In this document: piece by piece, positions 35,306-47,716 of the stretch
How the letters are laid out: each line of letters begins with the position of its first letter
Position numbering within the stretch: position 1 is the first letter of the stretch
Assembly (NCBI RefSeq): GCF_030247195.1
Contig: NC_080671.1
Span: 64,687,089-64,751,088 of the forward strand
Length of the DNA stretch: 64,000 bases
Origin: Topomyia yanbarensis
Taxonomy: Eukaryota > Arthropoda > Insecta > Diptera > Culicidae
Reading direction: 5' to 3'
The notes under the pieces: model-generated
What the model was told of the DNA's origin: nothing
Database searches by the model: none
Seen by the model: only the letters and a program-made list of their open reading frames with translations
Position numbers and translations under genes: made by a program

Positions 35306-37493
35306 CCCGATATTTAAAATGATTGCTCGTACCTTAGCTAAGCGATAAGAATTTTGTATCAGCGGTGAGTGATTCCATAATGGAGCATCATGTGACACAA
35401 AATACAAATTTACCGAACACCGAATCGTTCTATACCTGTTTATAAAATGTTTTCGATAAATAGACCTGCATAAATTCATTGCCATAATTTGTTTTAATTG
35501 GAGTAAAAAACAAAAAAAAATATATATATTTAAAAATTTCTAATGTCGTCAAACATTGGCTCAAAACATAAAACGAAGCTACTATCGAATCATAACCATT
35601 TGGTTAATTGTCAAAAGCGTTTCCCTCACCAGCAACAATTAGCATCGGCAATACCGCAAATAATAATAGGATGGAACGAATGGTTTTTCCCACACTTCAA
35701 AGCGTCGCATTGAAACCCGCTTTTGACAGATTACTTTGTGGCTTTATTTACACCACTTTTGTTACGCGCTGGCTCCAGTGTTGCATCCGAAGCCGTTTAA
35801 TTAAATTACACTATTTTCCAAACACCAATCCACCAAGTATTCATGCGTTTGAACGTTTCAATTATGCCTGAAATACGTGTTTGAATCGGTTGAACAATAT
35901 GCACAAATCCGGTAGCAGTCATTCCATCCCTCCATTCCACCACACCAGGCGCCAATTCTAGGCAGTCTGTTTGAAAATAATCAAATCACAAGGTTCACGT
36001 TTAATGCTTCATAGAACGCTTCGGTAATAATAAACATAGTATTCGAAACACCATTCAAACAGGGAGCCCAAACACTATGCTTTACAAACACATACACACA
36101 CAAATCCGCACACAAATACATCTACAAACATGCATGATACGAACATCTGAATTAGAATTAGATTTTCCGAAAACTGCTTTACGGCATTAAAATAAAATAA
36201 ATATTTTATGTAAATTCATATGCCGTGCTTTCTGTCTGGAATTCTGAATAAAGCGCCTATTCAAATACACTTTCGCACGCAACCCACACACACACCGAGT
36301 ACATATGCTGTGGTTCGGGTGCGGAAGGGTTTTGAAGAGCTTTAACTAATTATACACGATTGGTTGATGCGGAGCCAAACCATCAAGCTCGGTTGTGAGC
36401 TGGGAGGGGGGGGGCAGCAGCTTTTCTAATCTGCTAGCAAAGCGAGATTTGCAAAACATCAACAACAACAGCCTTCGCCTGTGTGCGTGTGTAAGCAAAT
36501 GCATATTTAGCTAAACCTTTGAAGAGGTAGTTTAGCTGCTGCAACCAGCCACCTCCGATTATTTCATTATAGAGATTTTGAAATTTAATTATAAGTTTGA
36601 TATGACAAATCATTATGTTTGTACATTTCCAAGGCATGCATTTATACAACTTTAATTAGATTACCTGTCAGTAGCGAGGGGTTTGGACAAATGAATGCTA
36701 CTCGTATAATACTACTCGTACGAGTCGTATTCGAAAGAGGAGGTGGGTAACAGTTCATAGTTCAGCAGGGCGTTTATTTTTTTTTGCATCAATTGGATGA
36801 GTAATTTAAAGGTGGTGTGTCTATTCATTTCTTAAATTTTTAGTTTCTGTAAGATTACATTATAATTGAAATTTTGGTTCATATGAAAGCCATAAATAGC
36901 AAATGTGTCAGGAATACTACTGATTGCGTATCATACGATCGAAGTTTCACTGAACCATTAAACTTACTTCAGGAAAAGTGTGGAATTTTTCATAAAAAAT
37001 CCTACCGATTTTCCCATCGACTAAATTAGCTTGTGTCGCCACAATTGCTTGACTTTGCAACCGACTAATTGATCGATTGTTGCACCGACACGCTAAAAAC
37101 GAATAAATAAAATCGACGAAATCTATTCAAATCGGTCTTTTTCATACAATTAAATCAATCGATTAGTTGGTAGTTTACAACTGGGTACAAAATTACACAA
37201 AATAAAAGTGGGGATTAGTTCTCCGATGAAACCCAACTTAGTCGGTTAATTAATGGGTCGACCTCGAAGCATCCGAGTTTGTTTGCCGACTGGGAAATTT
37301 TGCAGCTATCAAACTTTCTATGGGGGTTATTAAACCTAGGAAATTTAAGACATTGAATTATCATTGTATTCAGATTCTTCACAATGCTGAAATCCGTTAA
37401 ATTAAAACTTTCTTGATCTTAGGTGAGGTCAATCACTTGATGTCATGAATTGTGATAAACGCAAGCGTCGTGTTGAAAACTCCACGTCACTAT
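35306..37493. other. Unassigned intergenic stretch
   Basis: Holds short poly-G (36403-36415) and CA-rich tracts (36085-36120), but no ORF with a motif and no inverted-repeat element that I can close. Confidence 0.4.
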
Positions 37494-38012
37494 AGACACT
37501 CATAGTAGTAGACCAGCGAAGGTACTTTTATCGAGCCAAACGAACTGTCAAAATCCGGAGCCAAACGAGCATGACGTCATTCAATGCAAGCAAGCAGAAC
37601 AAGTATTGCGATTTTATTTAAAAAAATATATTTTGTTATTCACAATAGGCTTCACTTTTCGTGTTCGTATTAGTATTTCACAATGTTATTTAGAAAGATA
37701 TTTATTGTGTTCAATATAACTACACAAAAAGCATTTTACTAATGCTCTTTTTCATCAACTTTGTGTTTCTGAAGAAATTGGATTTTTTCTTTCCTTTCTC
37801 AATTTCTTGTTGCTCAGTATCAAACATATAACTTCTCTTTTGATTCATATATTGAACCACTTGAAAAATTATTTTGATAAAAACAGATGATCGAATACAG
37901 TCGAGCACGTTCGAACTTGCACATTTTTGGGTGATGCCAGTTTAACATGTTTGTTTTTCTAGTTGCCAGTTTTGCGGTTTTTACATCCGCGAGTCTACTA
38001 CTATGAGTGTTT
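37494..38012. mobile_element. TIR element with perfect 18-bp ends
   Basis: ACACTCATAGTAGTAGAC at 37496-37513 is exactly reverse-complemented at 37993-38010. TA follows or precedes one base outside each end, so a TA target is plausible. The ~515-bp interior has no transposase; the overlapping ~62-67-codon minus frames have no motif. Likely a non-autonomous Tc1/mariner-type MITE. Confidence 0.7.
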
Positions 38013-39536
38013 ATACACATCACCCATATATCTCCTCGACGTTACGCAGTTACACGGAAAACCGATTTATCACAATTTCAACCAAAAAGTTAGTTGATTT
38101 TGTCTAGTTGATATTTGGGCGAACTTAGTTTTTGCTGAAAACAATAATCCAGCGCTGTTGGTTTGAGGCTGTCAGTCTTAGTCTGGACACGAACGTTTCA
38201 GCCTAGCACAAAACTTAAAAAGTCTACCTGGAGTAAAGCTTGAAACACTTTTCGAATCTTGTAACGTTTGTTTCAGTCCGGACACAATTGCATTATACAT
38301 TATCATTTCAGCCAAGACACAAGCGAATGGAATTCAACTGATCTCATTGTTGAATTAAACTACTTCATCGTAAAATACAACATAGCATATTTCAAATGTT
38401 TTGTTTCTTTGACCGACGAATGAAGGTATGGAATTAAATTGTTGAAATACTTCGTATGCCAGTAATTCGCACGTAAATATAATATTGAGTTATGTCTCTC
38501 TTTATGTTATCTTTTTATAAACTGCACTCTTAAAAGAGATGAAATTACCAAAGGTATTTAAGGATTGTTGGTAATTGATAGTCATTTCGCATGATGTGCG
38601 TCTTGAATCAAAATCAATAATAATTTTCAAAAACTATTATTTGAGGATCTCGTAAAATTAAAGGAAAATTTAGTTACGATTTTCATTTTTCTGTTGAAAT
38701 CAACTAATTAGGAAAACAAGAAATTGTTTTGTTATTTTTTTCATCGAATGGCTTTCAGTGTAATATAGCCACCGTTTTATGAATGGCTTGTTACGCACGT
38801 GTAAAGACCCGTACACCATTAAGACAAAGACTTATTAGCCAAAAATCGGACTCAATTTTTTTCCATCTGATACAAGGAGTTCGAGGGGGTTGAGCGGCAA
38901 AGCGCCTCCACCAAACCATACGTCGCGTACCATCATGAAGAACCGTCCGTCCCCACTACGCGCATCACATTTAGAGATATTTATATTTCGCGAGATGCAC
39001 ACAAAAGAAGCATTATAATTCACAGAAATCAAAATTCAACAACGTTTAAAAATATGTTATGCGCAGTACTCTTTATTGTTCACTCGAGTTTTACATTAAG
39101 GGGGGGTTATCATATAAACGGACAAAATCATATAGAATTTTTGCGGTGGTTGAAAAAAAATTAAAATTTATTAAAAATATGTAAAAAAAAAATCGTAATA
39201 ACATATTCATTTGGGAGATATCAACGTACAATGTCGACATGTTTTTTTTTTCAGTTGGCGCCCCGGATTGCAAGAGAATGGTTTGATCGATTTTCATGAT
39301 ATCAACCTAAAGATAATTTCAAGTTCTTCAAAACTTTGATCTATCCCGGAGTTGGGATCTGGAAAAAAAACCGGAATTCAAAGCGCAAAATCGGTACAAA
39401 GCATCGCATTGATTTTTAAAATTTGTACAAACCAACTCACCCAGACAAAAATCCAAAATCTCGGCTGGGTCCTGCCTGTAATTCGATAGAAACTAGCAAG
39501 TAACCTTCTAGAATTCCGACTGGCTTGTCACGAACA
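38013..39536. other. Unassigned intergenic stretch
   Basis: TTTCAGCC/GGACACAA-type phrases recur loosely between 38190 and 38320. No gene, RNA or closed transposon recognised. Confidence 0.35.
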
Positions 39537-39662
39537 GATTATTAATCATAGCAACCCTGTTTGAATAGCACCATCGTTATACAAGTGTAAACTAGACTTG
39601 CCATCCACCGCTCACGTATGGCAGATGCAGCTATTCAAACAGGGTTGCTATGATTAATGATA
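39537..39662. mobile_element. Small palindromic MITE (~125 bp)
   Basis: ATTAATCATAGCAACCCTGT continuing into TTGAATAGC on the left is matched in reverse complement on the right by GCTATTCAAACAGGGTTGCT. About 30 bp pair almost perfectly around a ~60-base centre. No TSD can be fixed because the outer bases are themselves palindromic. Confidence 0.7.
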
Positions 39663-40260
39663 AAATCCACTTGTTTTGAAGTCATGCTGTTTCTTTAGTT
39701 AATAACTTTTCTCAGTGAATTTTCATAAACTTACAATGTTCCCCGAATGTCTTCAGTAGAAGAATACCTTTAGAAATAACTAGTATTCTGAGTAATTGAT
39801 TGATGAGGTGATTTTTTAAGAATTTATTTTCAATGTTAACCGATTTTCCATACAAACTTCCATATAAACTTTGAAACCGATACAACCGATCGGTACCAAA
39901 ATTTGTACAATTACTAAGGGCCATAAAAGGAATCAGTAGAGCCTGGTGGAGCTAAAAGTCAAAAATTGAACCAGTCTAGTATAGCTACCGAAGTTCGCCA
40001 TTCCATTGTCGATCGAAGATAATAGTGCGTGTGGACGCAGTGATAACAACGACAAAAGGTAAGTATTGTTATAATTATATAGTCTCCTTATAGGCGGTGG
40101 TCAGCTATTATCGTCCGCGTCCCTTATCACTTATTTTTATAAAGTGATTCATCAGCAGTGCTATCTTTGAAAATGATCCACCTCGATCATGCAAATAATT
40201 TTTTCCTATCTTCTTTTAATGCAAATAATTAAGCAGTCTTCATTTCGTTATATTCTGAAT
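39663..40260. other. Unassigned stretch
   Basis: Contains phrases such as TTTTCCATACAAACTTCCAT typical of dispersed foldback families, but no closable element and no gene. Confidence 0.35.
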
Positions 40261-40269
40261 TGCACATAT

Positions 40270-40448
40270 ATTTTTTTTTATTTCGATTGGAGAGGTTTTA
40301 AGGTTTTAACCTTAAGGTCATTCGCCTGTTCGGGTTAGAAAAATCTCTTATGAAAAATTTCTAACCCTGTATGCGCGGTCGGGACTCGAACCCAGGTGCG
40401 CTGCGTACAAGGCAATCGATTTACCAACTACGCTACGCCCACCCCCAC
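40270..40448 (-). mobile_element. tRNA-derived SINE (Feilai-like), minus strand
   Basis: On the minus strand: a tRNA-like head with an A box TAGCGTAGTTGG (plus 40424-40435) and a B box GGGTTCGAGTCCC (40381-40393); a CTTGTAC anticodon loop reading TGT (Thr-like). The body contains an inverted motif (GGTTAGAAATTTTTC against AAAAATCTCTT-type), then GAATGACCTTAAGG and AACCTCTCCAATCGAAATAA, ending in a short A-rich tail. TGCACATAT flanks both sides (40261-40269 and 40449-40457). Pol III promoter and TSD identify a SINE. The Feilai-like name is from memory of mosquito SINEs. Confidence 0.85.
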
Positions 40449-40457
40449 TGCACATAT

Positions 40458-41409
40458 TTTGTCGTATGTAATTTAAAATGTTTTTTGATTTAATAACATT
40501 GTAAGATAACACGTATTTGCCGGTTGATGCCAATGGAGCTGACGTTTCTTTAGACTGAGCAAACTAATTTCTTTCTTTGTTTAGTGTTTATTTGGTCAAC
40601 TAGGAAACTAATCCACTGGGTATTTAATGTGCGTGGGGAATACGCATGGTCTTGTTTGAGTGAATGATGACTTTTGAATGCTTTATGAGGGTTGAGAATT
40701 GACAATTCGCAAGAACAATTTAAATCCAATTACCAATTTGCGGAAATCTATTCAGCACGAGGAACAAATGTTTTATTGTCATATTTAATGGTTTACTTTT
40801 AGTCCATTAACGGGCCACTTCAATATCAACTGTGGTAATACTGTACTTGTCTTGTTCGATGGTTTTCTCTGATGTGACAATCTCGATTTTATCCAAATTG
40901 CCTCGATACCTAAAACAAAGAGTAACAAACATTTAACAATGCTTGTCGTACTCAAATATTTATTCTTCACGAAGATTTCCTGTCCGAAAAAATTAACGTG
41001 CAGGGTAGATTCACCCAGTATGGCGCTCTCTAACGTTTCAGCTTTCGGAACAGCCTATCTTCGTAACTACATAAAAGGAAACACTCAACGTACCTTGATC
41101 CCTTCGCAATAACTATAGGTAGCTCTTCTAATTGACACTTTTACGAAATCTTTCCTCAAGAACTGAATTTCCTGTCCGAAAGTTTGTTTCAAGTCCATGT
41201 GAGTTTATATGCCCATTGGCAGTTTATGTGCACTTTGTAAAATTGGCTTCGATGTGGTCAAAATTGAATATTGAATCTTTCGTAACACATATATTACAGT
41301 ATAGTCAAGTGTGTATGTAAAATAAGTCTTTGATATCAAGTTTTATTCCGGAAAATCAATTTATGTAACTATTTATCGCATATCTAACGAAGGAAATTGT
41401 TAATACATC
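40458..41409. other. Unassigned stretch
   Basis: A 61-codon minus frame at 40785-40970 has no motif. TTTCCTGTCCGAAA occurs twice (about 40977 and 41169). Nothing else recognised. Confidence 0.35.
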
Positions 41410-42174
41410 GTCGCTGTTGTGCTATCTTATGACAAGCGCCATTTTGCACATTTCGAGAAAAACGATTTTTAAAGTTTGAGATTGAATATCTTGAAACCTA
41501 TAAATGGTACAAACAATTCAAAAAAGACAATTAATGCTTCTATCTATTCTGTATTAATCTCTCAAATATTACGAAGATCGGTTGACTATGTTGCGAGTTT
41601 TTACTATAAATGTAAACAAAAGTCGCACTCACACGTGTCATAAGCGTGTATTGATGGCAAAATTTGTATAGCGTGTCATAATCGTGCATGGAAAATTTTT
41701 CATAGAAAAAAATCATCAATTATTAACTTTTATTCATATCTTTGGCTTCATTTGGTCTATAAACAACCGCTGCGATGCATTTTGAAGGAAATGAGTCAGG
41801 GAATCTAGCAAAAATAGTTACTTTTGGTTACAGTGTTGCCAAATATGCTATATTTCCAGTTGAAAACTTAAACTGTGTTTTTCTCACAATTTGCGTTTTT
41901 TTTTTAAAATGACTATGCCATTGTGTTTCACAGATAGTTTTACACATAAAAACACCTTATACATCAAGATAACTTGAGCCAATCTCCAGACACAGTCATT
42001 TGAAGCAAAAAATTAAAAATTTCTCAGCACGTTTCTCGCTATATCTCAATAACCAAGCAGAATGTCAAAATTCTGAAAACGCCACTTTGTAGAGATTTTT
42101 TTGACAAGTAATGTAGCATATCTAACTCAGTTTACCCCAAAATGGCGTTTGTCATAAGATAGCACAACAGCGAC
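41410..42174. mobile_element. TIR element with ~37-bp ends (765 bp)
   Basis: CGTCGCTGTTGTGCTATCTT starts the element and its reverse complement AAGATAGCACAACAGCGACG ends it. Pairing continues inward through ATGACAAGCGCCATTTTG with one mismatch. ACAT lies outside both ends, a possible 4-bp TSD. No ORF is present, so it is non-autonomous; the superfamily is open. Confidence 0.8.
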
Positions 42175-42178
42175 GACA

Positions 42179-42920
42179 TGCCAGCATAATTGACCATTCG
42201 TCGATGATCGTTTGTTACACTGCGAAAGCATGTTGCGTAAAATAATTTTCCATGGCCAGGCCAGCTAGCTACAATTTCATTTGTTTATAAAATTGACATG
42301 AAGTCCATTGATGTCAAATCCTTTGTCTAGCCAGCTAATTGAAAAGGGATTATATCACTTGAAAGATATCGATGCAAGGAAAAATGAAGCAATGATTAGT
42401 TGAATTTTCATATTCCGCTAAAATGCAACGTTGAGTAGTAAACATGCATACCAATTGTTACATACAATTAAAATGTATATTTGTTTCTAGATAATTTTGA
42501 GTCTAAAGTATAACGACGAATTCATTACAGATGTTCTTATAATTCATCATTTACTGTTTATTGTTCAAAATTATGTTCCGGTTAACTTGGGCTGAGGAGC
42601 TCCCGTATATTCTTTTTGTAGTATATGCTGAGCTATAAAAAAGCAAAGAGTAACTAAAGATCTACAAAATGCTCTATTACCAAAAACCTGATTTATGCTG
42701 GCAAAGAAACCAAACGCTCTCTCCTAGTTTTTGAGCGGAAAAATCATCTATAGCGAAGTGAAGATGGAACACGAAACATCGAGATAGCACATGGTCCTAG
42801 AATTGCGCCTGAGGAACATTGTGTCATCAAGCGCCGGTGTTACACTACAAGTTACAAGTGGCGAAACATTTACAAAAGCTCAGGTTTCGCTAAGCATGGT
42901 ACAACTATATGTAATTACAA
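42179..42920. other. Unassigned stretch
   Basis: AT-rich, no motif-bearing ORF and no inverted repeat found. Confidence 0.4.
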
Positions 42921-43168
42921 ATCTCAACAAACATATGATTACGGCCTAAAAGCCAACTGTCAAAATCCACTTTGAATGGAAATTCCAGACAAACCGTTAT
43001 CAGTCGAACACAGTTCACAACAGTTTATGAAAGAGAAAACTTTTCTCTTTCGTTTATTATCAACATCTGTGATTGGCGTGTAACGGTTTGTCCGGAATTT
43101 CCATTCAAAGTGGATTTTGACAGTTGGCTTTTAGGCCGTAATCATATGTTTGTCGAGAAATTATGTTA
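42921..43168. mobile_element. Palindromic MITE (~245 bp)
   Basis: ACAAACATATGATTACGGCC is mirrored by GGCCGTAATCATATGTTTGT. Pairing runs through AAAAGCCAACTGTCAAAATC, CACTTTGAATGGAAATTCC and GACAAACCGTTA, giving arms of about 85 bp around a ~75-base centre. The 65-codon frame across it is an effect of the palindrome. Confidence 0.8.
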
Positions 43169-43803
43169 ATTATCGTGAGATGAATTACAAAGACTTTTTC
43201 AAAGGCAGCGCTCGATTTTTTGCTCAGCGTGTCTTGTCAAAAATCACCACAGTAGCTAACAGTGTTCCTAGTATACTTTCACTGTCAGTGTGGTTTTTTC
43301 CTCTGAAGTGGTCCCTTAAATCATCAATCAATTATATTGCGCTAAGAATAAGTACTTACTATTTGGTGATGGGGGGGGGGGGAGGAATTTGATTCGTGCA
43401 TGATATTAATATCGTTTAGTAAAGCAGCATCGATATTTTTTCTGCTTCGCGTCGTCATTGTAATATCGCAACGTGTACTTGAATGAGGTGGAAAATTTGA
43501 AGTTGCGGGGTCTCAATAAGCTTGTGATAATACCTATAAAGGACCAATTATAAATTCTTCCATGCTGTTGGGGGAAAGAACTATGACAAATTGTGACATA
43601 AATGGGATGGTGAGCACGTCATGTGCTTTGACGCATTCGCCCGTTTAACGCACGATTGTGCCATAAGAAATTCCATAGAACATGGACACTTTTGCATGTA
43701 ACGGCGGTAATGTGCTCCTACAAAAAAGGGAAAAACTGAAATCATTCGGTTCGTATTAGACCAAGAAGATAAAGGTGAATGCTTAACGACTGTGGGTATA
43801 TAC
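43169..43803. other. Unassigned stretch with a degenerate MITE relative
   Basis: Poly-G at 43372-43383. AAGGACCAATTATAAATTC through TTGTGACATAAATGGG (43540-43605) resembles half of the 35041 Harbinger-like MITE. No gene. Confidence 0.45.
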
Positions 43804-43805
43804 AG

Positions 43806-44195
43806 GTCGGACTCGATTATCCGGGGATTTCAAAAAAATCTCACCCCGGATAACCGAATTACCCGGATAATCGAATCAAACTTTTTTTGTGTTGTTCTAT
43901 GAATTTAAGCTTCATTCGCGTAGAAATTGGAAATAAAATGGTCATGGTAAATTTTCTTATTATGGTAAATGTAAATGTACCTATTTCGACCCTATTCTAT
44001 TTTTCAGAATTTCAAGGAGTGATTTGTTTTTTCAGTTGGTTTTCATTTATTATTTATATTGGAAACGAGTTAACGGTAAGTATCAATTGTTTATAGCTAT
44101 TTGTGCAAGAATTCTAAGACAAACTTTTTAATAAGGCGTGTGTCTTTTGCAAAACATCAAACTCGATTACCCCGGGCTTCGATTTTCTCAGGTAA
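43806..44195. mobile_element. Possible Tigger/pogo-like terminus
   Basis: TACAGGTCGGACTCGATTAT then CCGGGG, with repeated CCGGATAACCGAATT and CCGGATAATCGAATC motifs, looks like a pogo/Tigger end at a TA. ACTCGATTACCCCGGGCTTC (about 44160) could be a decayed opposite end, but the match is poor. A 69-codon frame (43887-44096) is hydrophobic and has no family motif. Confidence 0.45.
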
Positions 44196-46209
44196 ATTAT
44201 TCTATTACTCTTATAAATAGAAATATTAAGTAAATTACTAAGCGGGAGGTCGTCTGTTTCTTGGCTCCAATTTAATTTAGGTGGTGGTGTAGCATAGCAT
44301 AGCTAAAGCTTCTTGCAACCCTCATTTTAGTTAGAAAAGTGCGCGTTGTGCCTCCACAAAGAGATCCTTGTTCTTTTCTTTGTAGCATCATTTAGTTGAC
44401 CATTGCCGTACCGGATTGTCAGGTGATCACTAAGCATGTAGCCTTCGCAAACGCTCCCACTCATATTTGTCACCAGTGAAGGACTACCAAAGGTTACGTA
44501 GATGATAGGTTCCCGGCAGGCTCGGTGAAGAAGTACTGCTGGCGCCCTCTTTACAGCAACCTAAGTATTGAAATCGCATCTAGTGACTGCCGAGTCTCAT
44601 ATCTTGTTAACCCTTTCTTGACCAACTTTTTTCTATAGGATCCCAAATTATTTTCCTTAGAACTGTTGGCGTTGCTCAATATTTATCTTCCGATCTAGTC
44701 TAATTGCATGAAAAAGGTAATTGAAGGCAGCTTAAATTTGAAAGTTTTTATTGGTTTTCAATAATATTACCAGACTACAAAGATATTTTAAAATTTCATT
44801 TTCACCATTAACAGAAACTATCTCAGGCAGCACTGCTTCAGCGGAACCCAATCAGATTTATTGTGATAACTTCTGTTCTATTGATATTATTTATAACTGT
44901 TAGTACTGAAATGAAAGATATTAGTCCCAACCTTACTTGTCGTTGTAAACATATGTTGTGTAAACCAAAAGTTATAGTCGTTCAGAAACGTGGTTGTTTA
45001 TCAACAACATGCCATTGGAACCAGCGTTGCCAACATTTTTTTTTTCAAAAAGACAAACTTTTCTTGAAAAAAAAACTGGAAAAAACTGGATGCTCGGAAA
45101 AGAAACCTAATTTATCCTTGTAATGTTTAAGTCAACGATTCAATGAACGTAATTTTAAGTAAACACGTATGTCCATACCTTTTTCTAAACAACCGACTCA
45201 ATGTTTGATATTGTTGTCCAAGTTAAAAAATATTAAACATTTCAATTCGATGGTAATTATTATAGTTACATTCAAATTTTATTGTTTTGAAGTTCTCAAT
45301 CTACACATGCGCAAAATCCTAAATTTGAAATCATTTTCGTAAACTCAAGGATGCGCCTAAACTGCTCTTACGATAAAGAATAAAATTTTAGCGTAAGAGA
45401 AATCAGCCAACAAAACGTCGTACGCTAATTACGTAAGGGAATAAGGGGGAGGGGGAGGTTCAAAATATCTTACAAATTGTTATCTGAGGGGGAGGAAGGA
45501 CGGACCTCGAATTGAAGTGTTTTGTAGCAGCAGAATATGATTGTTAAATTAGTTATGGATTTTTTTAGTTAAATTAGTTATGGAATTTTTTTGGGGTCAA
45601 CGTGAGGAACGACTTAACAGTCAATAATGTTGGAGCAGCTACAGCAATTTCTTGACTTTTGGTGGTAAATTGTGCTGATAGGGAACTGGAGTCATAATAT
45701 GCCTTACAAGTTAAAAAGTGGTTATGCCCTTCGTGTAGCTAAGCCAACATCCTTCTTTTCAAACTTTCGCTTTACTCGCAAGGTATTCTGAAAATGTTCT
45801 GTCATGCGATTGTCAAAGATCTTGTAGGCTGAATATTTCCAGAGTGTGAGCTGTATTTTACTTCCAGAAAATTGACATGAATTGAATCTTCACAGCAGAA
45901 AAGGAAATAAATTGTTTTGATATCTACATAACAAAGCAATGGATTCAAAGGAAGTGGAATATAGCGAAGCAGATTATGTGAACTAAATCGGAATTTCTAA
46001 ATATTTCCCAAAAGTAATTCTTAAATTTCTGCTGGCCGAAATTAGGATGCAAATAAAATTACTGCAGATGATTACAGTTAACTTTTGTCATGAATTTTCT
46101 GGTAATAATTCTATACAAATATGTCCGTTTGTCTGTGAATGAATACTTACAGAAACTATACGTTTTGTTGTTGTGTATGTTTGTATGTCCAACATTGGTT
46201 GTCTATAGT
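44196..46209. other. Unassigned intergenic stretch
   Basis: An 86-codon frame (44863-45123) has several Cys but no recognisable spacing. 45413-45520 has ACGTAAGGGAATAAGGGGGA-type sequence similar to the G-rich MITE at 35041. Otherwise nothing is recognised. Confidence 0.35.
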
Positions 46210-46888
46210 GTGTAATTTGTAATGGCGTCCGAAAGTGGCTATTTTTAGGATTAACTATTTTATAGAAATTATTGGCAATGCATCTGTTTGCTTACTTGCA
46301 TCATGTGTAACAATATTTATGCGACTCAGTGTTAACACAATGAAAAAGCTTGCTCGCTATAATTTTTTGAAGCTTGATTTTCTGTTCATTAGTTAGAGCG
46401 AATATGCGTTGGTTTGTGTCTCCCCTTTTCCGTATACTTTTTTGACATGTTCATTTATATGTATGTGAGTGTGTGGTGTCATAGTCGTATTTTGACAGTT
46501 ACTGTCATATATGCTACGTTTGTTTTGGTTTTTGAGAGAATGTATAATTCCAGCATAGATTGTGTTTAAGCCTTCAGTGTCCGTACGTCTGTTGATACTA
46601 TTTTCGTTGGTGATGATGTGGCAAACTTCGATGAACGGTAGTGCATGTTGTGTGTTGTGTTTGCCTATAATTTTTGAGTTTTTTAGGTCGAATCTATCAT
46701 CCTGAGCGATGCTGTGTTCTAACAAGGCAGTTTTTTCCTTAAGTGCTACGATTTCTGGGTCGGTGGCGGTGAGTCCTAGTTGTTTGTATTTATCCAGTGC
46801 ATTGTAGTGTGTTTGATGTCCGTAGATTCTCGTTTTTAATTTGTTAATCCTAAAAATAGTCACTTTCGGACGCCGTTACAAATTACAC
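46210..46888 (-). mobile_element. 679-bp unit: GIY-YIG-like ORF between 46-bp inverted repeats
   Basis: GTGTAATTTGTAATGGCGTC and onward to TTAGGATTAAC at 46210-46255 is reverse-complemented at 46843-46888 with two or three mismatches. Between them lies one minus-strand ORF resembling the endonuclease end of Penelope-like elements, then ~140 bp non-coding. No direct TSD is evident. It may be a 5'-truncated Penelope-like copy with a terminal inversion, which that group is known to produce, or a distinct short mobile unit. Confidence 0.6.
46393..46863 (-). pseudogene. GIY-YIG-like endonuclease C-terminal region (Penelope-like)
   Basis: About 155 codons open on the minus strand. The frame's first codon at 46863 is GTG, an in-frame TAA lies just upstream and no ATG is present early, so it has no normal start. 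NKLKTRIYGH, KTALLEHSI, RFDLKNSKII, LPFIEVCHI and NRRTDTEGLNTIYAGIIH occur in an order I associate with the GIY-YIG endonuclease domain of Penelope-like retroelements, including the Arg, Glu and Asn expected of the fold. The GIY...YIG beta strands that should come before NKLKTRI are missing; the inverted repeat supplies the first residues instead. Probably a decayed fragment. Family assignment is from motif memory. Confidence 0.6.
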
Positions 46889-47716
46889 AAATACTAATAA
46901 TTACAGAATCCTTGTAAAAGGTGAAATACATTCACCGAAACTGTCGGACATTGAAACAACAAATCGTTTTTGCTGTTTTATTGACTGCTTTGCCGAAACT
47001 CGCATAACAAGAAGATAAAGAACGTAGTAATATCAGAGAGAGTTAGCTAGTATTAGGCAATCTTTCCGTGACATAATTTATGAAAGGTCCACAATACCTA
47101 TTTTCCAATTCGCTGAGATTTATACAGATTAACGCATCCCTTAAAACTCATTGTTTATGGTCCATTTTATATTGTCGGTAACACTCCCGACAGCCGGCTC
47201 TTCGGAGTTCAAGTTGTTTTCAATGAAACAAACTCTCGATAAATGGTTACCTAGAGTTTAACCGCCTTAACATCTAGAACATTTACGTATCCTACAGTCA
47301 ATAAACTCAAATATATTCTCAGTCGCATCGCTTGCTTGAGGCGAATCCTGACTAAAAACCCACCCACTACCCAATCTGTGGTACATATGGGAGTGTCGCT
47401 GGGTCGGGGCCATCCGTTAAGTAAGTACCACATCAACATTTCCTTTCTCATATCCCAAGTTACGGTAAAGATGGTCGTGGCCCGAAATGGGGGAAAATTC
47501 TCGCTTGAACTGGATCAAATGTTATTCCCAAACAATGCTCCTCAAGTAGTCTGGCTGAGAGTCATCAGTCTGCAATCTACGAAATATACCGTGCTTACGC
47601 AACGCAAGGCAACGCAATCATATAGTCGCCTTATATCCACTAGCCCATTTCATTGTACCCCAATTGGCTTTTGTTTTCGCTGCACGGTGCATTCGACCCG
47701 CGTGGAGATGTTCTAA
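46889..47716. other. Unassigned, possibly 5' UTR of the third retroelement copy
   Basis: A 126-codon frame (47336-47716) ends immediately before the gag-like ATG at 47717 and shows no motif. CATAATTTATGAAAGGTCC (about 47080) resembles the end of the 35041 MITE. The 5' boundary of the third copy cannot be placed. Confidence 0.35.

Noticed and set aside
47336..47716. 126-codon ORF ahead of the third gag remnant
   Set aside because: No motif; probably retroelement 5' UTR or flank.
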